A stretch of 64,000 nucleotides of DNA, from positions 8,697,501 to 8,761,500 of the forward strand of contig CM061090.1 of assembly GCA_030770545.1 (NCBI GenBank), in the 5' to 3' direction. Origin of the DNA: Macropodus opercularis (taxonomy: Eukaryota; Chordata; Actinopteri; Anabantiformes; Osphronemidae). The notes under the pieces were generated by a model. That model worked only from the letters and a program-made list of their open reading frames with translations. It made no database searches and was not told where the DNA came from. Below, one piece after another: positions 12,658-24,517 of the stretch. The translations under genes and the position numbers were made by a program. How positions within the stretch are numbered: the first letter of the stretch is position 1; each line of letters begins with the position of its first letter.

Positions 12658-15224
12658 TCTATGCAAAATGTGTCACTGCGTAAATGTCTCCTCTCTAATG
12701 TCTTCTTGTAAAAAGACACATTAAAGTGGTATCAGCGAGTGTGAGGCTGTACTAGATTTTATGGAAAGCCAACAAACATTCAACATTATTGCTACCTTCC
12801 TAAAACTGTGCAGCTCTGGTAACAAGTCATCACAAAAAAAAGTGACTGATCGGACCTGTTTGATCTAATGAGTCTTATTTCAGTTACAGGTTGTGTGACT
12901 AGTGTTTGTCGAGTTACTGAAAAATCCAAATTCAGGTCAGAAGGACTTAAACAACTCCTGTGTGACTGTGTAATGCACTTAGCCACATCAGTCACATCCT
13001 TCACGCTACCTCTGTACTTGACCCTTTTATTTGATTAGGTTACGTTATTGATTTTATTGATGTTTTGCTTGCCAGCAGTTTTTATGTGTTTTAGTATGAC
13101 ATTTTATTGCTTCTGTCAATCAATGTGACGTCATTCAAGTTTCTGGTTTCCACCATCATGTGGCGGGAACATTATACGTTCACATGCCTCGTTTGCTAAA
13201 AAGTCTTAAACACAAAGTGAAAGTGAGACTAACAGCGGGTTTAGTGTTACTGTGCCGGCCACACCAGTAGCTTAAATACCCCGTGTGTCTTGAACAGAGG
13301 TGCTCGCTGGGGAGGTTCTGGGAAACTCGCAGTGGGAGGAAACTGGACGGAGGCTGGACTCCAGCACAGCCACAGCTTTCTTCTCGCTCAAACAATAAGC
13401 GCTTTGACATTGTAAGGCCTTGAACATTTTCTCCTGCCTCTGAAATGGGAATACTCCACATCTGCTCAGGCCCACATTGCAGTGGAGTGATAAAGCCAAC
13501 AGAGGCGAACCCGGCCAGAGTTAAAAAACTGTGCTAGTGTTTTCAGTAAAGGGTTTAAATCTCTGCGCTATCAGGCTCCCACAGCAGTTTATCTCCCAGC
13601 ACTGGGAACCGTGAGCACAAGCATCTGACGTAACTTGCAAGTCGTTCCTCCTTGATATTTACACCGACTCTTACTGTAAAGCCCCTCTAGCTGCTGCTAA
13701 TGATGCCTGGCTCACCTCCTTTTTTTATTTTAATTAAGACTCCTTTTGTAGCCTGATGAGGATGAAAACATGTTGTCAAGAAGAGCTTAGCACACAGTGG
13801 GCCCGTCTTAGGCTTTAAGGGGTCAGATCGCATCGCTGCCACACAATGACCCCAATTGCCTCACAAGCAACAAATCTATGTAAGTAAACAGCTTGTCACC
13901 AGCAGTGTCACGCTCCACTTACTGAGACTACGCCCAGCACAGAGCATTTATGGGTTAGTTACAACGGACTATTGGAGAATTAAGAGTTTCGTAAAATAGC
14001 CCACATACACTATGGAGCTTTGTTGATAAAATATACTGAATGAATATTTCATTGAGTATTAGTAGGGTATGTAGGGTGTAACCTTTACTCCACTACATTA
14101 ATGTTCTGTCATAGGATGGCTCTAATGTTTTGGTCCCCTGTTAAACATAAACATAGTCGAGGGTAGAGCTGCTGTGATTAGGCTGTACAGGTGTACGTAC
14201 CTAATAATAAAGGTACGGCTCGTCTCTGACGTACAGGTACAGTGCTGGTTAACAGATGATTGGTTTGGCAGCTTAGCTTATTAGCTGGTAAAACATCAGT
14301 GAAGTGACGCTCACAGACTTTTGCTTGATCACATCTATAGATCAGATGATTCACCATGTCAGTGCCTCAGTTTAAACATAATGTAAGATGAAGTTTCAAT
14401 TCGCTTCCTCTTCTTCTGCACCCCCACATTCAAAATCCTGTTTTTTAGATTTCTATGCTGCGGATCAGAGAGTTTTTTTTACACTAGTCATATATTAATG
14501 TCAGGGAATCCAAGGAGCTTCACTTTGTACTGAGCACTTGTTTCTTCAATTAGATCTCAGCGGGGTGGAAGGGCACGGTGTCGTATTTGCCCCAGGCTCT
14601 CTCCTACTCTCTCACACTTCGAGTGGGTTAACAGGATTAAGGGGACATTTGCATTGGGTTGGGTGGAACGCCGAGTACGTTGGCAGAGACTCCATCATGG
14701 TATAGTCTGACAGCATTCACACAGCTCGACGCAGCGTATTTAGGTCAGAGTTGGAAATCGCATACATTAAGGCACACATGTTGATCTAGGAACGTCTCGA
14801 TCATAAGGGAGTTGATGTTGGCATAATCTACTTAATCTGACTGAGGCCAGATTCGTCTTCACAGGCTCAATAATTGATAGCACCATCTGCTGTGGAATCA
14901 ATCTACCAGAATGATACATTCAGTTAAAGCAACCTCGGGTAGCTACGCTTTACCTTTCTCCTCCATGAAGAGACTCACACGTGGCACATGTAATTATATT
15001 TAACGCTGCTCTTTCATCGCAGTCCCAGCTCGATGAATGTGCACGTTGACGTGTGAGTTTGTGGGTGTATCCGCCACAAGTGTCCCCTCCAGAAAAATGA
15101 TTCACCTGTTACATGCACACAAATATAAACCTGAATTGCTACCTGATAAACACTTGATTTATAGACATTTATAGATATGTTCTTTTCAGATTCGCTTCGT
15201 TTCCCACAGAATCAGTAAAACTAC

Positions 15225-15445
15225 CTGCTCGGGTGTAATTAGCCCTGACCGACAATCACTGCATTTGCTAATTTGATCTAGCAGTTTGTAATAGCTGCAT
15301 GTGTGGCTTACAAAGCTCTGAGTGATGCTTTGAAGGAAGAAGCTAATGATTATAGTTCAGCTCCCACCAAAGACAGCCTCCATCACAGGCTAATTACAAC
15401 TGCAATGATCCCTTTAATTAGACAAGACTTTTTAATGGAGGTGTC
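15225..15445. promoter_or_regulatory. Candidate AT-rich enhancer upstream of sema4f
   Basis: Repeated homeodomain-type cores (TGTAATTAG, GCTAATTACAAC, TTTAATTAGAC, TGCTAATTTG) lie in an otherwise non-repetitive stretch without simple sequence. This is typical of conserved non-coding elements near developmental genes. It is an inference from composition. Confidence 0.3.
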
Positions 15446-15894
15446 GTCTAAGCGTGTGTATACATGTGTTTGAGTACAGTAAACATTGCCTCGCTTTGTT
15501 TAGCGCTATTATTTCACAGCAGAGGTGCAGGTAACACACGGATCAGCTCCATGGCAGCACTAAGGAAGCGCCTGTAAAACATGTGCTTGCATTAGACACT
15601 GCTACTAAGGCTGAGACTGCATGATATGATGATTCCAGATGGTTTAGTCTCCTCTGCCAGATATTGTGTTGCAACACATCAGCAGGTGCAATCGAAATGA
15701 AAAATATTGGAGGAAAAAAAAATCAGTTGATGAAACTGAACGTGGGTTTGTCAGTATCTTGCAAGAGCAGCTGAAAAGTGCGTATCGAATTTGCTAACGT
15801 TGATGGTTGAAAGTTCTACTTCATGTTACCGGACCGCAGTGTGATCCAAAGGATAGATGCCCCTGGGGGTTTCCTTTTCTAGTAGATAAAAGAT

Positions 15895-15946
15895 GGAGAT
15901 GCTGGGGATTGAACCCAGGAGAGCACTACCACTGAGCTACAGCCCC
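15895..15946 (-). pseudogene. tRNA-Ala-like pseudogene lacking the anticodon arm
   Basis: On the - strand it reads GGGGCTGTAGCTCAGTGGTA, then CCTGGGTTCAATCCCCAG, then CATCTCC. An intact A box (TAGCTCAGTGG) and B box (GGTTCAATCC) are present, and the two acceptor strands can pair at most positions. The anticodon arm is gone. It may be a tRNA pseudogene or the head of a tRNA-Ala-derived SINE. Confidence 0.6.
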
Positions 15947-16562
15947 ACTATGAGAACAACAGTATTGGTAGAAGAAAAACCCAGCTGAGTGAGCCGACAC
16001 ACGTCCACCAGGCACTAAAATGTGACAGATTAACGCCACGCTTATTCAGTTATTGTGTGATGATAAAGGTTTGCTTGTGTTGAATCACCTGGACAAAAAC
16101 ACAAACATTCATGGGTCATTTGGGTCAAATGAAGCCAATGAACTTGCTTTATCTGGAGCGTTGTTCCAAATCTCCAGGCTAACCTGCGCTCAGTACGGAA
16201 CAGTTCAGACCCACTGCCTGAATCCCTTCCATCACACCTTCAATAAAACAGCACCATCCATTGTTGGGGGATTAGTGGAAAAGGTTTTGTTTGTTCCATT
16301 TCCTCCTCAGCAGAGGTGACACATGGGGGGTAAATCAGATGGCAACCGGCCAGCTGCGATACAAACACGAGCAGTGGATATCACACCGGGTGGGGATTGA
16401 CCCCATGCTCCACTTGTAATCTGTTTAAGTCCAACATACTGGGTGAAATGTTCACATTCAGCACAGATTTCTGCTCTGAGAATGTATGCGCTCCGTTAGA
16501 CTGACAGCTTGATTTATGCATTTGGACACAGGAAGGAAAGGGAAAACGCTACAGATGCAGCA

Positions 16563-16655
16563 CGGGGGGCGGGAAGCATGATGAAAAGCAGTGACGTGGG
16601 TATGAGGGAGGTTAGGGGGTGCAGGGATGGAAAGTGGGGGTGGTGGGGTCTATAT
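16563..16655 (+). other. G-run cluster, possible G-quadruplex
   Basis: Runs GGGGGG, GGG, GGG, GGGGG, GGG, GGGGG and GGGG occur within about 90 bases. Several sets are spaced closely enough to allow quadruplex folding, with one loop at the upper limit. Confidence 0.5.
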
Positions 16656-16699
16656 CTTGGGTTTAATTAGGGAAACGAAAGCTGTTAAGTAAATGAGTG

Positions 16700-16703
<4 letters not shown>

Positions 16704-16743
<40 letters not shown>
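16704..16743. repeat. (GT)n(GA)n compound microsatellite
   Basis: About 16 TG units run into GAGAGAGA. Confidence 0.93.
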
Positions 16744-18959
16744 TGTATCTGGTCTGTCTGCACCCCAGGGCAGAAGTCCTCATTTATTTGTGATCCCCCT
16801 CTCTGCACACCATCAGCACCGGAACAGAATTAAAAAGCACGAGTGGATGTACTACTTACCCAGCACATAGATCAGCCACACATTTATGAGATTAAATGCA
16901 CGGACGTCATAATAACAATAAATGTGCTGTTTTTTACAAAAGGAAATTGAATTCACTCTGACGCTCCCTCTGACGTCCAACAAGGTCACACAGCGGAGTG
17001 TGTGTTCCTGATCAGGGAGCAGCTCCCTCATTGATTCTGTGACATATAATTTCATTTGCTGGTGGAGCTGCGTTGTCTGTTTCTCGCCATCTTTTCCCTG
17101 TGTCTGACTTTCCTTCTGTCATCCCCTACACCCAGAAAAAACCCTCCAGCTTCAACCAGTGCTCCTTCAACGTTCGTCACACATATAAGACCTTCATCTC
17201 AACCCAGCTCCTGCTCTACTCTGCAGCAATAAGTGGTGTGCGTGCACATACATACTGTACAATTACAAACACACTTAGATATTGTGACTGTGCATAAACA
17301 GACGGCACACTGACACACACATTAACCAAAGGAGTGCGGGGTCACGGATTGCAACATCCTTACATCACTGTCTGAATATTAATATATGGGGATAGATAAG
17401 CAGCCGTAACAATCCCGTTAACACCGCGCCACTCTCTGATTGGTGCTTCTGGTTAATTTATGCTAATTTATGCTAATATTTAGTTTCTTTTGAGCTCGTG
17501 TGTGCATCCTTCTATGCCACTGTCTTTGTGTCTGCTCATCTGATTGCCTCAGTTCTGAAATTGTTTGAGAAACGTTCTTCTTAGTAGTGGCATCACCTGC
17601 CCAGATGGGGGCAGCAGCGAAAATACACCTAGTGAAGTGTGGAGCACCTGAGCCATTTATTGTCGTTGCAGGCGGTAGTTAGTCTGAGCAGTCACTGACC
17701 CAGACATGCAGCTGGACCTCCCTGACAGTGATAAATACGTCCACCAGCCAGGAGTCACGGGTGGAGCAGGGTGAGGTCCGCTAAAGGTTGCTCCAACGAC
17801 AGCAGCAGCTGTCACTGATGAAGACTTTCGCTGCGATGCTGACCGATGTTTAGCCGTTCAAACGTCATGCGTGCAGATGAGATGTGCACAGTGTGAGTTA
17901 ATCAGACTCGATTAGAGACGGCGCCCATTATTTCTTAACTCCATTTGGCTTTTCTTTATGGTGGCTCCCTCACCTCTGACCTCTCTCCTCCTCCTTCCCC
18001 CTCTTGCTCCACAAAATCTTTTAATCCAGGCTCCTCTGTGATCCCTCCCTTTTGTTTGGGAGTCAGGGTACATGTCTGGACCCCAGCACTGTGACATCGG
18101 TTGGTCAGCACTGCTCTTTTAGAGGGAGGAGGTTTTCAGTGTTGCAGGTTCGTTTCTGCACCGGGCAGGTTGTGGTTTATTGTTTTTCAAATAATTGTGT
18201 ATCACCGCCTCTGTGAATGCACGGCGACAAAGAGAGCAACACATGGCAGGAAAAAATCACTTGGTGGATTATTAGTGTTGTTAAGGCCTGCAGACCTGTG
18301 ACCCCACGTCCACTGTTTAATCATCTTTACTGTGGAAGCCCCGCCCCCCGTGATGTCACACCACACTGGACCAGAAAGGAGCAGAGGAACCGCTTTATCT
18401 TTTCATGCTCAACATTCTGAATAGAAATGATGTTAAACACACCTTAGGTTAAACTTAGGCTGCTGTGCCATAGACAAATGTTCGTCATATTTCAGGAATA
18501 CACAGGGAAAAAAGTAAATTAGCTTAGTCTGAGGAAGCCTTTGAAAAAACTCAGCCTGAAGCTATTTAGAGGCTCAGTCAAACAGTTTAAAGCTTTAAAA
18601 CTGTCCATGGTCAGTTTTATCACAATCCCTGACATAGAAGACACAGTATTAGACATTTGTCTACTATATTATAGCGTTTCCTGAAAATGTTGTGCAAATT
18701 GGAAAACATATTTTAAAAGCATTTTGTCAATAAACAAAGCAAACTCTACGTCCGAAGAGAGCGCCCGAGGTTTCACTTCTGGCCATTATAATAACAGGTT
18801 TCGCTCCAACCACTGAAGGCTTTTATGCCATTGTCAGCGGAGGAAATCACGCTCACAGAAACCAGTGATTAGTCTCTGACCTCAGTGACACTCACGTGAA
18901 ACGAATCCTCCAAACAACCTTTTCTATTAGACGTTTTACAGGCTGCAGTGCGCACCTGT

Positions 18960-19330
18960 CGCTGAAGATCCTTCGCTTACCTGTCCTCGCTTTACGGAGG
19001 GCGGGGCGCGAGCTTCTCCGTGGTAGGCGCTCGTGCTGTAGCTGTGTGGAAGCACATCCTCCTTAAGCCCGGTCGCGAGCCTCGACTGTGTCACAGCGCA
19101 GCCTTTAGCAGCGCTCGAGCCTCACCGAAACAGCGCGCGCTCGGGATTTTGTTCTTTTTTCTGGATTTCAAGCCATTTTCCCTGTTTTCATTTACGCAGA
19201 GAATTTGAAACGGACGGACGGACGAAGGTTTGCTCGCCGGGACAAGCTCGGAGACACCGGGGCGCAGAGCGAGGCTTCAGCTTATTATAACCCGGGGCAC
19301 TGGACGTTATTCCTGCACAGCGGAGCTTAC
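18960..19330 (+). promoter_or_regulatory. CpG-rich promoter and presumed start region of sema4f
   Basis: CpG dinucleotides become dense compared with the flanks. A GC box reads GGGCGGGGC at about 18999-19007. No TATA box is visible. It lies 300-700 bp upstream of the sema4f ATG, as expected for a CpG-type vertebrate promoter. The exact start site cannot be read from sequence. Confidence 0.65.
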
Positions 19331-19369
19331 TTTTGGATCACTTTGCCCCAGTTTGACACACATCACTAA

Positions 19370-19569
19370 ATGAACTGGTCCAGTGCTTTGCAGCATGTCG
19401 CTTCTCTTCAGCAGATACTACGCTCATATTTCAACGGGCGCATAGTGTAGCTACAGTAAAGCTGTGAACTGTGAATATTTTAAAACCTTTCATTTCATAT
19501 AGAAAGACCCACTTTAACTTATTTATTACGGACTTCATCGTCACCAGGATCACCATGCATCGTAGCTGA
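19370..19569 (+). promoter_or_regulatory. Three upstream ORFs in the presumed sema4f 5' leader
   Basis: Upstream ATGs open short frames at 19370-19450 (26 codons plus stop), 19395-19445 (16 codons plus stop, overlapping in another frame) and 19555-19569 (4 codons plus stop, context CACCATGC). All end before the main ATG at 19656. If transcribed they would be expected to reduce main-frame translation. This assumes the 5' leader is unspliced here. Confidence 0.5.
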
Positions 19570-19655
19570 AACCACTAGATCGGGACTTTAGTGTTGAATT
19601 GACATCGGAGGAAGCTCTTCCTCTTCCCTGGACCAGAATCCGGAGCCGAACCAGG

Positions 19656-19770
19656 ATGACTCTTGGCGGTGCGGTGTTAATCGTGGTCCCGGTGCTGCTC
19701 CAGCTCTCCGGACTCTGCCGGGCAGCCACCGTGAGCGGACTGGAGGGCGGGCACAAGCTGGAGGCTAAAG
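19656..19770 (+). CDS. sema4f: sema4f exon 1: start codon and signal peptide
   Basis: This exon encodes residues 1-38. The ATG at 19656 has A at -3, and an in-frame stop lies upstream at 19563, so this is the first in-frame ATG. The first 22 or so residues have a hydrophobic core (VLIVVPVLLQL) ending near GLCRA, typical of a cleaved signal peptide. The donor is AAAG|GTAAAC, phase 1. The next coding exon is about 28 kb away. Confidence 0.9.
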
Positions 19771-22700
19771 GTAAACAAAAACACCAGATGGTCAAATTAG
19801 CGCATGAGGATAGATGGATATGGATGATAAAGGTGGGACGTGACTTCCTTCGCTTTGACTGTGTTCTGAACTGTTTGAAACTAAAGCGATGCTGGTGCCC
19901 TCATCGCCCGCAGTAGTGATTAAAGTGCTCACGGTGTAATAATTACACATATGTCCGGAGCGAGCTCTGCAAACCTCAGCAGAGTACGCATTGGACATTA
20001 TTTAACCATAACGCGCAGCTGGATAAATCAGTACAAAAACACCCAGAAGATGCGCGACAAGCTTTGGCTCAGCTGGACGCCGAGCTGCATTCATCTGCTT
20101 GTCTTACGTGCCAAGGGGCGTCCTCCTGCCTTTAGTGCGACTTGATTAATGGTGATGCTGGCGAAGCGGGCAGGTGCCAGCCTGGTTCCGCTCCTCGCCA
20201 ACAACAAGTGCACAAATTGGGCAGAAACGCCGGGCTGGTTGGTTGAGCCAGACGCGTAGCTGCGCTCACATTTAAAGGGGCAGTTCGGTCAAATTCGCCT
20301 CCCGCTAGAGGGATTGATGCATGTTGGGAGTTTGTCATTTTCATTCGCCCTCCTCCAGAGAAGCCAGAGGTCAGTGTGAGCGGCTGTGTGAGCTGGGAGT
20401 GATTCAGCTTCTTGCTTGAGGACAGCTCAGCAAAGTGGATGCAGGGATTTCTATAGGTCTGGCTGACAACAGCAGTCACCCCTTAATGTTCTTGAAAAGT
20501 GGCCTTGTGCGTCATATTTTCATCCTTATTCAACAGTGTTCAGTGAGAAAATGACAGAGGGTGAAAGAGAAGCAGACACAGACCGTGGAAGGCTACAAGT
20601 CGCAGTGGAGGGAACAGAAGCTCGGCTCTCAAACAAGCTCCCTCTTTGTGCTGTGGCTGTTGGGGTCAGCGGCACAGACTGTCCAGCCTTCCTGTTTTCT
20701 GAAAACTGACTAACAGTTAATATGGAAAACACAAAATAAGAGGAGACATCCATCACGACAAAAATAATAAGAAGCTTATAGTGCAGTCACACAGAGCTGC
20801 TTCGAGGCTGTGAACCTCTTGGAGATGTGTCTCACTATGTGTGTGCATGTTTTGAATGTTTACTTCGGCTCCATTTGACCACATTTTTATTTTATCCCCC
20901 TGGCTTTTCTTCACAACGCTTGGGATCCTTTCTTCCGCTCTCCCTTGTGTGATGGTGTTTACGAGGAGGAAAAGATTTAGAGGTTGCGTCACCGCGTGTT
21001 CCTTGACCGTTAGCTTGCCGTCCAGTCACCTGACTGTATTAATGGGCTTTGCTCCGATGCTGCACTCGCTGGCCGAGCTTACTGTGCTTTAACCCTTTGT
21101 ATTTCCAAGCTGCAATCGACCTACATAAATTACTCTGGACAGTTCCTGCTTGCTGAATGCATGCAGTGTCTGCAAGTCAGCTCCGTGCCTCTGTGTGTCG
21201 TTACGCAACCGTGGCCTGTGGCACGCTGGCCCCACAACAAATGCATTTGACAGAGATGGAAACTTACAGATGACTGTTTTTCTGTCAATTAAAAGTTGCT
21301 CATTAAAAAAAAAAAAAAGTTGCTCATTAAATGCAGCCGTGCAAAAGCAGCTGCAGTTCTCAGCAGGGTGTGGATGTGTCCACGTGTCCCCATGGTCCTC
21401 TGTTTGCATGTCTGTTGTGATAACTGAAGTAAGCCTTTTATGCAACAGTAGTTATGACTAGTCAGGTGATTGTGTTTGTGCTAAGCTCGGTTTGCATGTA
21501 CAGTAACATCCCTCAGATCTAGCTCTGCTTAAAGCCTCTAGTTGACTGATGGTCAGAGAGGAGTTTGGGGACAGTGGTGCCACAAACAGGCCGAAGGCTT
21601 ACGTCAGCGTACGTGAGGGCTGCAGCGTCTGTCTGTCTCAATACGCAGTCATTTGGTGACATCATGACCGGTACTTAGAGGAATCAAAGCATTTGCCTCC
21701 AATTTCAATTCATCAAGCTTCAAGATGCCTTTGCCTTTCTAAAGCTCATCTATTCCACATGGGCAGCACTGCTAATTTCCCACTGTCATGCTGCCGTTAT
21801 AACACATCTGTATCTGTTGAGCTTGTTAAATTAAATGTTGGGGTGGAGTTGTTCCAGCTTTCAGAGAAGTCATAAAACTGCTCCACTGAAATGACACGCG
21901 GCCTAATGAACTGACCATCTCAGTGTGGGATCTGAATTTAAAGGAATCACTAACAAGCCTGTGTAGTTGTTCGTCTGTGCTGAGCATCTATGTATTTTAG
22001 TCAAGCATGCACTTATAAATGTTAAATATACAAGAGCTGATTATTTACTTTGACTTCACATTGTGTTAGTGCGTCTGCCTGTCGTGACTGGATCAGAGAG
22101 CGCTCCCCCTGCCAGCTCCGCTCAGTTTCACTCGTCTGGCAGCGGCTTTAAAACTCCTCACATGAAACTCATTAGGGTGCCGGCACACAAGGGAGGGCCC
22201 GGCTCCCGGCAGAGCACCGACCGCGCGGATTAGCTTGGTTAGTTTGAAAATGTGCAGGTATATAAGCGTTCTGTCACTGCTCAGGCCACCCAGTGTCCGT
22301 CCACAGCATCACCAAAGCTGTACTTTTTGCCCTGTTTGCAGACAACAGTAGCTTAACACAATCTCTATTGAAGTGTTTCTCACTCCAGTGGCTCAGTTGC
22401 AGGTTTTTGTTTCTGTGCCAACATTTGCACTTGGCTGGTGGTGAACTATGTACAGTAAGTGTGTGGGTGGATGGGAGTCCCTTCTAACAAAGACTAATCG
22501 AAGCAGGCTGGAAAATACAGTTAGCACCCTGATTTCACTACACACTGCTAAGTGGTGGGTGGGTCCCACACTCTCTTTGTGTGAATTTTGCTGTTGCTTT
22601 TGCTAGTGAAACTAGACAAGGATTCCTTGAGAATCAGTAAAAGTGTGATCGGTTCTGCCAGCAAAGATGAATTATCTGTCTGCATTTTTCCATGTCTTCC

Positions 22701-24477
22701 AAAAAAGCGTGTGTTAAGAAATTATCACATTTAAATTAGTATTAAATGTATGAAAGAAATCTAGGATAAAACTCAAGTTGCTTATTTATGTTTATCTTCG
22801 TCTTATCTATGTTTTTATTGTTGTTGTCTTGAATTCCAAACTGTTCAGCTGAGACCAGATGTATGTTGTCTCATGATCAATGTATTTATCAGATGACGAC
22901 TGCAACAATAGTCACATTCATTCACATTCACTGTGGGAACTGTGCAAAATTATTCCTCCGCCTTTTCATGCATTTAAATTTGACTTATTAAATCACGATG
23001 ATAATAGGTGATCATTTCTGTGTTTCTGGTTGAGTAACAATTAGGTTTATTAAATTGTGCAGAATGAGAAGAACGAAGAGAACAGTTGATGAGCTGATGA
23101 ACTGCCAGAAGGAAATTCAGGAATCTGTCCATGAAGATTTGTAATCCTTAGGAACATGAATAGTGGTGGTGAGGTTCTGTTATGCAGCGATTAGTTAATA
23201 TTTAATAATTACTTAGATTGTTCCATGTGCATTCTGAGATGGTCAGCGTTCAAGTGAGTTCAGTTGTTTGCTACCGTCCCTGGGTCGCCGCTCTAAGGTT
23301 TCTATATTGGAGGAATGCCTGGGGACTGGGCCAGGAACAGTGTAACCACTAAACTGTCGGAACTGGGCTTTGTCTGGGAGAATCCATGTGGACTACAGTC
23401 GATTATGTGTTTGGGTTCAGGCTGCATTGTTGTCCCCTCCACCAGGGAATATGAAGTGGTTTTGCAAAGACCAGAGGACAATCTTTGCTCTTCCTGTTGC
23501 CTGTATTCTCTTCTCTCGCTTATTCTTTTTAACCCCTCTTCTCTCTCCTTCTGTCAGACGCTGCTGATGCTTTTTGTGCTTTTTTCGCCTTGTGTCACAG
23601 ACCCCAGCTCTTTGCTGACTGGAGCTTGTGTGTGTGGCAAAAAGCTGACGTATTTTAGAAACATGCCCTCTTGTCTACATCTCTCTTTCTGGCTTCATCA
23701 GAAATAGACCTAAGCTGTTTTTGTGTTAGTATCAGTCTCACAGCTTACAGCACTTACATTGTATTTTAGTTACATCTTCTCTTCATCTGATTACGTTTCA
23801 TAGATTATGTCTCTTTACTAGACGATCTATCTTCATTTAGTGCTGTTGCTAAACAACCAAAGGCCTGTTTTTAGTGTAACATTTTCCATTAAGTTATATT
23901 GCTATGGGGCCTACAGTGGAAAACATGACTGACTGGTCAAATGTGATGTCGCGTTTGAAACACCCAACATTAAAAATGATACATATGTCAGACATTTATC
24001 CCAAGTAACGTTCCTGAACTTTAGTTACTGAGAAACTAAAATATCAGGAACTTTGCCACCAGACTAAGCTAAAGCCACTAGGAGGTCAGGTGTGTATATA
24101 TATATGTGTATATTTATATAGCTGTAATAACGTAAAATGTGGGATATAAAATAAAATAAAATAAAAATGTGAAACCAAAACGAATTATGGAAATGAGGAA
24201 GTAAATGAAAGAATTCTCCGCTGTCATCGATGACCTACAGAAAATATTCTCTCACTCCTCCGTACGTTCGTCAGCAGGGTTCATTAATTTCTCATTTGCT
24301 TTTCGTTCATAATGCTCACTCTGTGAAGCCCAGACATTGTCTCTGATTCTCAGAATTATGTTAATGGTGGACCCAGCCACAGTTCTCCCACATTGTTTGT
24401 GTATGGACAGCCCACGCAGGCACTCCTGTGACTCGAGCTTGTCAGAGTAAAGGTCAAACTGACTCAGATGTCAGAGG

Positions 24478-24517
<40 letters not shown>

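Larger units (their letters stand above)
12658..18959. other. Gene-free stretch with possible regulatory DNA
   Basis: Apart from the listed tRNA-like fragment, G-run cluster, microsatellite and AT-rich candidate element, it contains a short tandem TAATTTATGC repeat at 17454-17473 beside an inverted CCAAT box (GATTGG). No exon is credible. Confidence 0.55.

Noticed and set aside
16377..16420. B-box-like GGTCAATCCCC on the - strand
   Set aside because: No matching A box or cloverleaf around it.
19599..19655. N-terminal extension of sema4f from 19599
   Set aside because: It begins with TTG, not ATG; the signal peptide fits the ATG at 19656.
23315..23707. 130-residue open frame on the + strand
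   Set aside because: No recognisable motif, no splice or promoter context, composition of ordinary intron; lies inside sema4f intron 1.
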